A stretch of DNA of 14,886 bases from Anaerolineales bacterium (GCA_025938055.1 JAICQC010000067.1:1-14886); one strand, 5' to 3'; numbered from the stretch's first letter, positions 7,855 to 14,675 are shown. The notes: generated by a model from the letters alone, not told the origin. A program made the numbers and translations.

Positions 7855-7907
7855 AACGGGCAGGTTATTTCTTGCACACCCCAAACGGGTGATATCATCA
7901 CGCCTGT

Positions 7908-8534
7908 TCAATGGTTGACTTCAATGAGCTTATACGGGAAAACATTAATGATCCTGGTCAAACCTAGTGTTGTTTCAGAAGGAGAGAGGTTGCGGCGCTG
8001 GAAATGTGTGTGACCGTGAAAATGATAGCGCGGTTTTGCCACACGCAGCAGCCAGTTGATGGCTTTCAATCCCTGGTGCGCCTCGGAGTCCTCGTCATGA
8101 ACACCAAAAGGTGGTGAATGCGTAATCAGGATGTCGAGCACCCGGCCGTAATTGATCCTGTTCAATAGCAGACGCGGCAGCATGCGAAACGCCCTCAGGT
8201 AGGCTTCTGTTTGTGAATGTTGATTGGTCCCGTCTGGGCGGTAGCGCACAGACCCACCGAAGCCCCCGATCAGGAACTTCTTAAAACGGGTTGTTTGCAG
8301 GTCCAGGTTCGAGCCGCCTTCCGCGTGAGCAAGGGTGTTTTCAGCGTTGTAAGTTGGGTCATGGTTTCCGGGCACATAAAAAAGCGGAATATTCAAAAAA
8401 GTCAGCAGGTTCTCAAGGTACGGGTAGGGCAGGTCTCCACATCCGAGGATAAGCTCCACTTCGCGAAAGTGACCGCTTGCACAAAGAGTATAAAGACGTT
8501 CGACGACTTCATCGCTGACTGCAAGAATTTTCAC
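7908..8534 (-). CDS. Calcineurin-like metallophosphoesterase with a GTG start
   Basis: The 208-residue protein belongs to the calcineurin-like (binuclear metal) phosphoesterases. It shows GCGD (Asp34), GNHD (Asn57, His58), THS (His139) and HGHTH (173-177). The first metal motif is incomplete: families usually have DxH, but here it reads SDEV, keeping Asp8 and losing the His. Substrate is unknown; members cleave phosphodiesters, cyclic nucleotides or nucleotides. The start is the GTG at 8534-8532, because the conserved MKILAVSD-like strand begins there and no ATG, GTG or TTG lies upstream before an in-frame stop. No Shine-Dalgarno sequence precedes it, so leaderless or SD-independent initiation is possible. 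It is divergent from the kinase operon and the first gene of the minus-strand group. Confidence 0.87.
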   Translation of the reverse strand: MKILAVSDEVVERLYTLCASGHFREVELILGCGDLPYPYLENLLTFLNIPLFYVPGNHDPTYNAENTLAHAEGGSNLDLQTTRFKKFLIGGFGGSVRYRPDGTNQHSQTEAYLRAFRMLPRLLLNRINYGRVLDILITHSPPFGVHDEDSEAHQGLKAINWLLRVAKPRYHFHGHTHFQRRNLSPSETTLGLTRIINVFPYKLIEVNH

Positions 8535-8605
8535 AATAGATGTATTGTGCCGCAGAACGATGTTCCCTGCAAGGGGATCGAGACCGAAGAGCGTACGAAA
8601 CTGAA

Positions 8606-8633
8606 ATGTTACTTACTCATGGGCGGTTGTCAA
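8606..8633 (-). promoter_or_regulatory. Possible minus-strand promoter overlapping the kinase promoter
   Basis: On the minus strand a perfect TTGACA (8633 to 8628) is followed after 16 nt by TAACAT (8611 to 8606, 4 of 6 to TATAAT). Transcription would begin near 8599 and leave a leader of about 65 nt before the GTG. Its -35 element shares five bases with the -35 of the plus-strand promoter. Confidence 0.4.
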
Positions 8634-8655
8634 AGCAAGCAGGGCAAACTATAAT
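8627..8655 (+). promoter_or_regulatory. Near-consensus sigma-70-type promoter of the kinase/PP2C/FHA operon
   Basis: TTGTCA (8627-8632, 5 of 6) and a perfect TATAAT (8650-8655) are separated by exactly 17 nt. The predicted start is about 8661-8662, immediately before the AGGAG ribosome-binding site at 8664-8668. The 5' leader would be only about 15 nt, so strong constitutive expression with little room for leader control is expected unless a repressor binds. Confidence 0.78.
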
Positions 8656-8663
8656 CGACCAAC

Positions 8664-8679
8664 AGGAGACGCAGAACTG
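8664..8679 (+). promoter_or_regulatory. Ribosome-binding site that selects a CTG start for the Ser/Thr kinase
   Basis: AGGAG (8664-8668) lies 8 nt before CTG at 8677-8679. In this frame, which opens after the TGA at 8602-8604, there is no ATG, GTG or TTG until the GTG at 8791, which lies inside the kinase glycine-loop region. The promoter position also excludes starts upstream of about 8662. Confidence 0.6.
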
Positions 8680-10572
8680 GAAACAAGGATTTTTCCTGAA
8701 TTATCAGACGATCAGGGTAATCAAGGCTCTCCATCCCCCCGGCAGCTTCAGGCGGGCCTCACACTTGTCAAACGCTACGCTATCCAGGAAGTGATTGGCA
8801 TTGGTGGGATGGGTTCGGTTTACCGCGCCCGCGACATGCACTTTCCCAATGTCACCAAACTGGTGGCGGTCAAGGAAATGATCAACACCGCGCCGGACCC
8901 TCTGGTGCGTGAAACCATCATCCAGAATTTCGAGCGGGAAGCCAACATGCTCGCCACGCTTCATCATCCCTCGATCCCTCGCATTTACGATTATTTCACA
9001 CTGGAAAGCCGTTCGTACCTCGTGCTTGAATTCATCCATGGTAAGGACATGGAATCGATCATTAACGATACGAGCAGCTTCCTGCCGGAGAACCAGATCC
9101 TGAGCTGGGCAATCGAATTATGCGATGTGCTCGAGTACTTGCATAAGCATAAACCGGACCCCATCATCTTCCGGGACATGAAGCCATCGAACGTAATGGT
9201 GAATCACAACGGCGATATCATGCTGGTGGATTTTGGGATCGCCAAAACGTTCCAGGCTGGGATCAAGGGAACGATGATCGGCACCGAGGGATATTCACCT
9301 CCCGAACAGTATCGCGGCGAAGCCACCCCTGCAGCCGATATTTATGCTCTGGGCGCCACCATCCATCACGCCCTGACTCGGCGCGACCCGCGCCTCGAGC
9401 CGCCGTTCTCGTTCCCAGAGCGCCCCATTCGCCGGATCAACTCAAGCGTTTCCCCCGAAATGGAAGCCGTCGTCAACATGGCTCTGGAATATAACCCCGA
9501 AAGCCGCTTTCGCTCGGCAGCAGACATGAAACAGGCGCTTATGGTCGTAGCGCGCAAAACCGGTGCGCTGGTTCATGCCGGTTTGCAGGCGGGAACGGGA
9601 CCCATGGCGTCGAGCGGCATCAAACCGCTGTGGTCGTTCAAATGCGAGGATGAGATTCGCGGCACACCAGCAATCTTGCAGGGACTGGTCTACATCGGCT
9701 CCTACGACAATAACCTCTATGCGCTCAACGCCGCGGACGGGAAGTTTCAGTGGAAGTATCCCACTGATGGCGGCATAGTGACGCGCCCGGCGCTGTTCGA
9801 TGGGAATATTTACTTTGGTTCAGAAGATAAACGTCTGCATGTTGTGAGTGCACGCGCGGGCAAAGTGGTGTGGACGTATTACACCAATGGTCCCATCCGC
9901 TCCTCGCCGCGCATTGCCGAAGGACATGTCTTTTTTGGCTCAGACGATAATCATATTCACGCGGTCAACCTGAACACGGGCCGCATGGCATGGAGATTCG
10001 AGGCAGCCGATGCTGTGCGTTCGACACCTTTCGTGGTGCGTGAGTTTGTCTATGCCGGTTCTGAGAGCGGCGATTATTATGCGATCGATTTTCGCGGCGA
10101 CCTGAAGTGGCGCTTCCATGCCAAGCGGTCGATCACATCCTCCACGGTGGGAACGGAACAGGCTTTATATTTTTCATCCATGGATGGCACGCTCTACGCG
10201 CTGGATCCACGCAACGGCTGGGTACTCTGGCGATTCCGCCTTGGGAAGCCCTCGATCAGCACCCCCTGCATGGTGGACGATCTGGTCTTTGTTGGCGCCT
10301 CGGATGGATTTATCTATGCAGTCGAAAGCAAAAGCTCAAAGGAGATCTGGCGATTCCGGACCGAGCACCAGGTGAACGGATCGCCTGTGGTCTATAAAGA
10401 TTCGCTGTATTGCGGCTCAGTTGATGGTCAGCTTTATTGTCTTGAATACCGCACAGGCCGTTTGCGCTGGAAATTTGGTACGGGGGGCGCCATTACAGGC
10501 ACGCCGCTGGTCTATGATGATATTGTATATATCGGCTCCACTGATCACCAAATTTACGCATTGCTTGCCTGA
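8677..10572 (+). CDS. Hanks-type Ser/Thr protein kinase with C-terminal eight-bladed PQQ-like propeller
   Basis: With the CTG start the protein has 631 residues. The kinase domain (about 31-300) shows the glycine loop IGIGGMGSV, the ATP lysine Lys66 in VAVKE, the catalytic loop IIFRDMKPSN (Asp167, with Phe in place of the usual HRD His), DFG Asp185, a Thr-containing activation loop GTMIGTEGYSPPEQ, and the APE-like PPE. A Gly/Ala linker follows, with no membrane helix. About 310-631 forms a propeller: seven full units of the type VYxGSxDxxLYAL...G...WxF, plus a final half unit (VYIGSTDHQIYALLA) that completes the opening WSF strand, giving eight blades closed by velcro. PQQ itself need not bind; such blades often sense ligands or scaffold. 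Starting at the GTG at 8791 would cut off strand beta1 of the kinase. First gene of the cluster; PP2C follows 12 nt later. CTG use is inferred. Confidence 0.93.
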   Translation: METRIFPELSDDQGNQGSPSPRQLQAGLTLVKRYAIQEVIGIGGMGSVYRARDMHFPNVTKLVAVKEMINTAPDPLVRETIIQNFEREANMLATLHHPSIPRIYDYFTLESRSYLVLEFIHGKDMESIINDTSSFLPENQILSWAIELCDVLEYLHKHKPDPIIFRDMKPSNVMVNHNGDIMLVDFGIAKTFQAGIKGTMIGTEGYSPPEQYRGEATPAADIYALGATIHHALTRRDPRLEPPFSFPERPIRRINSSVSPEMEAVVNMALEYNPESRFRSAADMKQALMVVARKTGALVHAGLQAGTGPMASSGIKPLWSFKCEDEIRGTPAILQGLVYIGSYDNNLYALNAADGKFQWKYPTDGGIVTRPALFDGNIYFGSEDKRLHVVSARAGKVVWTYYTNGPIRSSPRIAEGHVFFGSDDNHIHAVNLNTGRMAWRFEAADAVRSTPFVVREFVYAGSESGDYYAIDFRGDLKWRFHAKRSITSSTVGTEQALYFSSMDGTLYALDPRNGWVLWRFRLGKPSISTPCMVDDLVFVGASDGFIYAVESKSSKEIWRFRTEHQVNGSPVVYKDSLYCGSVDGQLYCLEYRTGRLRWKFGTGGAITGTPLVYDDIVYIGSTDHQIYALLA

Positions 10573-10584
10573 AAAGGAGTTCTT

Positions 10585-11490
10585 GTGGATAAAATCTTCC
10601 GCTGGTTAACTGGCAATAAAGAAACAACGACGCCTGCGCCCGACCTCACCAAAACGGCTCCGCTCTCGGAGCAGCAGATACAGGCCATTGTGAGCAACCA
10701 GAACCCGCGTTTCGATATTCAACAACTTATTTCTAGCTGCGGACAGTCTGTGGGCAAACAGCGTGAACTGAATGAAGATAGTTTGCTGGCAATCACTGCC
10801 ATGATGGCAGGCAATGCGGGGAATCTGCCGTTCGGGCTCTACATTATTGCAGATGGGATGGGCGGACATCAATTTGGAGAAGTTGCAAGCAACGCTGCGA
10901 TCCGCACGGTGGCAGGTTATGTCCTGCGCAAATTCCATCCCTATCTCTTTCACATCAAGACCGATACCATGGATGAATCGTTTCAGGAGATTATGCAGGC
11001 GGCAGTGAGCGAAGCACAGCGCGCCATCCAGCGCGAGGCGCCGGGCAGCGGGACAACGTTAACAGCCGCGCTCGTGCTGGGCCAGCAGATCACCGTGGCT
11101 CATATCGGTGACAGCCGCGCCTACTTTATCTATCCGGATGGGCGTCTGGAGCCGATCACGCGCGATCACTCACTCGTTAAGCGGCTGGAGGAGCTCGGAC
11201 ATATCACCCCCGATGAGGCGGCGAACTACCCACATCGAAATGTCTTATATCGCGCCCTTGGTCAGGGCGAGATCCTCGACCCCGATATTTTTACTGTTGG
11301 CTTTCCACAGCCCGGTCATCTCATGATTTGCAGTGATGGTTTGTGGGGTGTGCTTACCGAAGAGGATCTGACGCGTGCCGTGAATGAAGCCCCTACTCTT
11401 CAGCGTGCCTGTCAAAACCTTGTCAATGCCGCCAACGCGGCAGGCGGTCCCGACAATATCAGCGTCATCCTTGTTCAACTGGTCGGATAA
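10585..11490 (+). CDS. PP2C-family Ser/Thr protein phosphatase
   Basis: This 301-residue metal-dependent (Mn/Mg) phosphatase should reverse phosphorylation by the kinase encoded just upstream. Motifs run in the standard order: RELNEDS (Glu64, Asp65), ADGMGGH (Asp90, Gly91), GSGTTLTAAL, HIGDSRAYFI, RDHSLVKRLEELG, SDGLWG (Asp251) and GGPDNIS (Asp290). All main metal-binding acidic residues are present, so it should be active. An N-terminal extension of about 45 residues, polar and Thr-rich, precedes the catalytic domain. No membrane segment is visible. The start is GTG at 10585, preceded by AAGGAG at 10574-10579 with 5 nt spacing. It lies 12 nt after the kinase stop and 6 nt before the J-domain gene, clearly within one transcription unit. 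Confidence 0.94.
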   Translation: MDKIFRWLTGNKETTTPAPDLTKTAPLSEQQIQAIVSNQNPRFDIQQLISSCGQSVGKQRELNEDSLLAITAMMAGNAGNLPFGLYIIADGMGGHQFGEVASNAAIRTVAGYVLRKFHPYLFHIKTDTMDESFQEIMQAAVSEAQRAIQREAPGSGTTLTAALVLGQQITVAHIGDSRAYFIYPDGRLEPITRDHSLVKRLEELGHITPDEAANYPHRNVLYRALGQGEILDPDIFTVGFPQPGHLMICSDGLWGVLTEEDLTRAVNEAPTLQRACQNLVNAANAAGGPDNISVILVQLVG

Positions 11491-11496
11491 TTAATC

Positions 11497-12981
11497 ATGT
11501 TGCCCAGGCAGGATTACTATGCTCTTCTCGGGGTTACACGCGATGCCACACAGGAAGAGGTCAAGCGCGCCTATTTTGAAGCCGCGCAAAAGTTGCATCC
11601 TGATAAAAATACAGCAGCCGGGGAAACTGAACTGTTTTTAGGCGTTCAACAGGCGTACGAAGTGCTTTCCAACCCACAGAGGCGGAAACAATATGATGCC
11701 ACCCTGCCGCCGGAAGAGAAGCCTTCCCTGCCTTATGCTCATCAAGTGATTTATAGCCGTCCAAATCTTATTCATCTGGAAGAGCGGCAAATGCTCTACC
11801 TGATCCTTGAGTTGGAAACTCCGGCGGAGGCGCGTGCCGCGCCCGCTCCTCCGCTGAACGTCTGCCTGGTGTTGGACCGTTCCACGTCCATGCAGGGCGA
11901 AAAAATGGATATCGTCAAGGCAACTGCCATCCAGGTTTTGCGCAATCTCAGGATACAGGATATCTTAAGTGTTGTGACATTTAGCGATCGCGCCGAGGTC
12001 GTGATTCCGGCATCCTACCACCAGGAGAAGTCGCGCTCAGAAGCGAAGATCCAGATGATCCAGCCCTCGGGTGCAACGGAGATCTATCAGGGCCTCGAAA
12101 CAGGTGTAAAAGAAGTCATGCGCAGCCTGGATTCCAAGCGCATCAACCACATTATTCTACTTACCGATGGGCATACCTACGGGGATGAACAGCAGTGCCT
12201 TGCCCTCGCATCCCGGCTGTCTGAGCACGGCATTGGTATCAGCGGGATGGGTATCGGGCAGGAGTGGAATGATATTTTTCTGGACGTCCTCTCTACCCGG
12301 ACCGGCGGCAGCAGCGCGTATATCTCCCGCCCTCAGGATATCAAGCGGTTACTCCTCGAAAAATTCAACGCGCTGGCGCAAACCTATGCCGAGGATATAA
12401 CTCTTGATATCAAGCATACTGAAGATGTTGAGCTGACCTATGCCTTTCGCCTCCAGCCGGAACCTGCTCCGATTGCCCTGGGTGAAAACCCGCTTCGACT
12501 GGGACCGATATGGCAGGATACTACGACACAAATAATTTTCGAATACATGATTCACCCAAAAGCGGTAAAATCAGAAATACTGACACTCTTGGATGGCACT
12601 CTTAAGGTTTCCATTGCCTCCCAGGTGATGCCTGTACCTCCGCTGCAGTTTCGGCTCCAGCGTCCCGTAACGGATTCGCCAGAATCCGAACCGCCGCCTC
12701 CGAAGATCGTACAGGCGCTGTCGCGGCTAATGTTATATCGCATGCAGGAGCGTGCCCGTAAGGATGTGGAAAAAGGAAATATCGCCAGTGCAACACGCCA
12801 GCTTCAAGTGCTTGCGTCCAACTTGTTGACACAGGGAGAACGCAGCCTGGCGCAGACCATCCTTTTGGAAGTGGATCATTTACAGAAGCAAAATTCCCTT
12901 ACAATCGAGGGAAGTAAAGAGATGAAATACGGTACACGCTCTCTAATTAATGCGCCGTCTAAGAAGGAGTTGATCTCATGA
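11497..12981 (+). CDS. J-domain / von Willebrand factor A fusion protein
   Basis: The 494-residue protein begins with a J domain (about 5-72) that keeps the DnaK-activating HPD at 34-36 and the QAYEVLSNPQRRKQYD helix. It lacks the Gly/Phe region and zinc fingers of classical DnaJ. A von Willebrand A domain follows (about 118-300) with an intact metal site: Asp127-x-Ser129-x-Ser131, Thr194 and Asp224 (TDGH). After it come a beta-rich region (about 300-390) and a helical C-terminus (about 402-465) rich in Arg/Gln/Leu, possibly TPR-like. No signal peptide is visible, so it is cytosolic. It could bring DnaK to a complex assembled on the vWA domain. The start ATG has no clear Shine-Dalgarno and lies 6 nt after the PP2C stop, suggesting coupling; its stop overlaps the next start by 4 nt. 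Function is inferred from domains. Confidence 0.9.
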   Translation: MLPRQDYYALLGVTRDATQEEVKRAYFEAAQKLHPDKNTAAGETELFLGVQQAYEVLSNPQRRKQYDATLPPEEKPSLPYAHQVIYSRPNLIHLEERQMLYLILELETPAEARAAPAPPLNVCLVLDRSTSMQGEKMDIVKATAIQVLRNLRIQDILSVVTFSDRAEVVIPASYHQEKSRSEAKIQMIQPSGATEIYQGLETGVKEVMRSLDSKRINHIILLTDGHTYGDEQQCLALASRLSEHGIGISGMGIGQEWNDIFLDVLSTRTGGSSAYISRPQDIKRLLLEKFNALAQTYAEDITLDIKHTEDVELTYAFRLQPEPAPIALGENPLRLGPIWQDTTTQIIFEYMIHPKAVKSEILTLLDGTLKVSIASQVMPVPPLQFRLQRPVTDSPESEPPPPKIVQALSRLMLYRMQERARKDVEKGNIASATRQLQVLASNLLTQGERSLAQTILLEVDHLQKQNSLTIEGSKEMKYGTRSLINAPSKKELIS

Positions 12982-13487
12982 TCGTTTGTCCAAATTGCCA
13001 ATACAAAAATGTCACCGGAGCCATGTTCTGCGCTGAATGCGGCGCGCAACTGGATGGCGTAGATACACTGATCACCCAGGCGATTACCGATGAACAGATT
13101 GCCGAGGAATTGAACAAGACGCCCGCTCGTTCCGAGCCTGTCGCTCCGCCGGTGAACAGCTGGATTTCTCTGCATCTGATGGATAGCGGCAAAATCCTCC
13201 CACTCGCCACCCGGAACGAATTTACGCTTGGGCGGCTCAGCGAAGGTCAGCCTATTATGCCTGATATCGACCTGACGCCCTATCAAGCCTATGCCTCAGG
13301 TGTTTCCCGGCTGCATGCCGTAGTCAAACGGGACGCCAGCCGTGTACTGGTCATGGACCTTGGCTCGTCCAATGGTACCTATATCAATGGACGCCGCATC
13401 AATCCCCATGTGGAGGAATCTCTCAGTCACGGCGATATTGTGGCGCTGGGCAAGCTCAAGATCCAGGTCCTCCTTCGCAATATCTAA
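12978..13487 (+). CDS. Zinc-ribbon / FHA-domain phosphothreonine reader
   Basis: The 169-residue protein has an N-terminal zinc ribbon with Cys4, Cys7, Cys18 and Cys21 (CPNC...CAEC), a linker, and a C-terminal FHA domain (about 62-169). The FHA signature is complete: Gly85-Arg86, Ser110-Arg111-x-His113, and LGSSNGTYING with Asn132, so it should bind phospho-threonine peptides. Likely partners are the kinase activation loop or kinase substrates encoded in the same run. The linker between the domains contains several Thr (30, 33, 37, 48), which could themselves be phosphorylated, as in the small actinobacterial FHA regulators GarA/OdhI; that parallel is inference. AAGGAG at 12964-12969 precedes the ATG, which overlaps the previous stop by 4 nt. 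Confidence 0.93.
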   Translation: MIVCPNCQYKNVTGAMFCAECGAQLDGVDTLITQAITDEQIAEELNKTPARSEPVAPPVNSWISLHLMDSGKILPLATRNEFTLGRLSEGQPIMPDIDLTPYQAYASGVSRLHAVVKRDASRVLVMDLGSSNGTYINGRRINPHVEESLSHGDIVALGKLKIQVLLRNI

Positions 13488-13513
13488 TTGCACCCCCTCC
13501 GAAAGGTACAGAA

Positions 13514-13756
13514 ATGGCGTATTCCGTGATTTTGCATATTTCCGGCGAACCATCGATTATTGGGGAAATTGAAGAATTGCCGAAGCCTGCAGACACCCTG
13601 ATCACAGTCTCCAACCCACGCCTGCGAGATGGCAAGGATATTCACTACCTTGAGCATAACGTGGTCAAAGTGATCTGGCCCGTGGATAAGTTGACCCTGA
13701 TCGAAGTGTTGGAAAGTGAAGACGAAGAGCATCTGATCGGCTTTGTGAGGGAATAA
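13514..13756 (+). CDS. Small acidic protein of unknown function (80 aa)
   Basis: I do not recognise this protein. It is 80 residues long, with alternating short hydrophobic and charged stretches that suggest a small mainly beta fold: AYSVILHISGE, ITVSNPRLRDGKDI, NVVKVIWPVDKLTLIEVLE, then an acidic SEDEEHLIGF tail. It has no Cys, no membrane helix and no signal peptide. Coding is supported by an AAAGG site (13502-13506) 7 nt before the ATG, protein-like composition, and its position 26 nt after the FHA gene and 3 nt before the response regulator. It may be an adaptor or modulator for one of those neighbours. Confidence 0.72.
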   Translation: MAYSVILHISGEPSIIGEIEELPKPADTLITVSNPRLRDGKDIHYLEHNVVKVIWPVDKLTLIEVLESEDEEHLIGFVRE

Positions 13757-13759
13757 ACC

Positions 13760-14488
13760 ATGCCTGAAGAGTTTGACCGCCGCCGCATCCTTGTGGTGGA
13801 CGATGAGGAGCGCATGGTGCGTTTCATTCGCATGAATCTCGAGCACGACGGGTTCCAGGTCTCGGAGGCTTTCAATGGCAAACAAGCCATCCAGAAACTG
13901 CGCGACGTCACCCCGGACTTGATCCTGCTGGATGTGATGATGCCCGACCTGGATGGGTTCGAAGTATTGGAGACGATCCGCGAGGGCAGTACGGTACCGG
14001 TCATTATGCTGACCGCCAAGGGTGAAGAGGATGATCGTGTACGCGGTCTTGAACTGGGTGCGGATGATTACATCACCAAACCCTTCAGTCCGCGCGAGCT
14101 GGTCAGCCGCGTGAAAGCCGTCATCCGCCGCACAGAGGGCGCCAGCGGGTCGATGCACGACCTCATCGAAGTGGATGACCGCCTCAAGATCGATTTCGAT
14201 CGCCGTGAGGTCTGGCTGGAAGGCAAACTGGTTAAGCTGCGTCCTACCGAATACCGCCTGCTCTATCATCTTGTGCAGAATGCCGGCTGGGTGGTTACCC
14301 ATGACCAACTGCTGGTGAAGGTCTGGGGATATGAGTACCGCGATGAGCCGCACTATGTGCGCCTCTATATCAACTATCTGCGCCAGAAACTCGAGAAAGA
14401 CCCTTCCAATCCCAAGTACATTCTCACGGAGCGAGGAGTGGGGTACCGCTTTGTGGACTACAAGCGCCAGAAAGCGGAATCAAAGTAG
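13760..14488 (+). CDS. OmpR/PhoB-family response regulator with winged-helix DNA-binding domain
   Basis: A 242-residue transcription factor. The receiver (about 8-124) has Asp14/Asp15, phosphoacceptor Asp58 in [10 protein letters not shown], Thr85 and Lys107. The winged-helix effector (about 137-234) shows the usual [29 protein letters not shown] recognition helix (here [14 protein letters not shown]) and RGVGYRF wing. No histidine kinase gene is adjacent, so it is an orphan in this window; the HisKA_3 kinase upstream belongs to a class that usually pairs with NarL-type regulators. Being last in a Ser/Thr kinase operon, it might be phosphorylated on Thr as well, or may have a sensor elsewhere. 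GAGGGA (13747-13752) is the ribosome-binding site, located inside the end of the preceding gene. Confidence 0.95.
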   Translation: MPEEFDRRRILVVDDEERMVRFIRMNLEHDGFQVSEAFNGKQAIQKLRDVTPDLILLDVMMPDLDGFEVLETIREGSTVPVIMLTAKGEEDDRVRGLELGADDYITKPFSPRELVSRVKAVIRRTEGASGSMHDLIEVDDRLKIDFDRREVWLEGKLVKLRPTEYRLLYHLVQNAGWVVTHDQLLVKVWGYEYRDEPHYVRLYINYLRQKLEKDPSNPKYILTERGVGYRFVDYKRQKAESK

Positions 14489-14494
14489 TTTATT

Positions 14495-14511
14495 CAACCT
14501 TGCGAAGGTTG
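14495..14511. repeat. Palindrome complementary to the following terminator
   Basis: CAACCTT-GCG-AAGGTTG is a 7-bp hairpin just after the response regulator stop. Its inner 15-mer (14496-14510) is the exact reverse complement of the terminator 15-mer at 14540-14554, so the two can pair over a 29-nt loop instead of folding locally. Confidence 0.7.
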
Positions 14512-14537
14512 AAGTTCGGCATGTCCGATTCTCAAGT

Positions 14538-14558
14538 AAAACCTTCGCAAGGTTTTTT
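14538..14558 (+). terminator. Rho-independent terminator of the kinase/PP2C/FHA operon
   Basis: AAAACCTT (14538-14545), loop CGC and AAGGTTTT (14549-14556) form an 8-bp stem followed by TT, about 50 nt after the response regulator stop. The A-tract on the left also allows function on the opposite strand. Confidence 0.78.
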
Positions 14559-14595
14559 AATAGACCCTTAAAGAACTCTGACGAAATTTTTATAT

Positions 14596-14631
14596 TTGGC
14601 TTGCGTTTTTTTAACGCAGGCTCTTTATATT
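14596..14631 (+). promoter_or_regulatory. Putative hsp20 promoter containing an HspR (HAIR)-like operator
   Basis: CTTGCGT (14600-14606), 7 nt, then ACGCAGG (14614-14620) matches the layout of the HspR-associated inverted repeat (CTTGAGT-N7-ACTCAAG). There is one change in the left half and a compensating one, plus one more, in the right. It overlaps a possible -35 TTGCGT (14601-14606) with TTATAT/TATATT around 14625-14631. A repressor bound there would block RNA polymerase. It may alternatively be a second terminator, since the stem is followed by TCTTTAT. Confidence 0.42.
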
Positions 14632-14675
14632 AAGGGGTGTCAATCAATATCAACCAGTTCGATAAGGAGGTTGCT

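Noticed and set aside
8735..8740. Six-C run as a frameshift site that hides an ATG start for the kinase
   Set aside because: Shifting frame upstream of it gives no better start or more protein-like sequence, whereas the present frame with AGGAG and CTG fits the promoter position.
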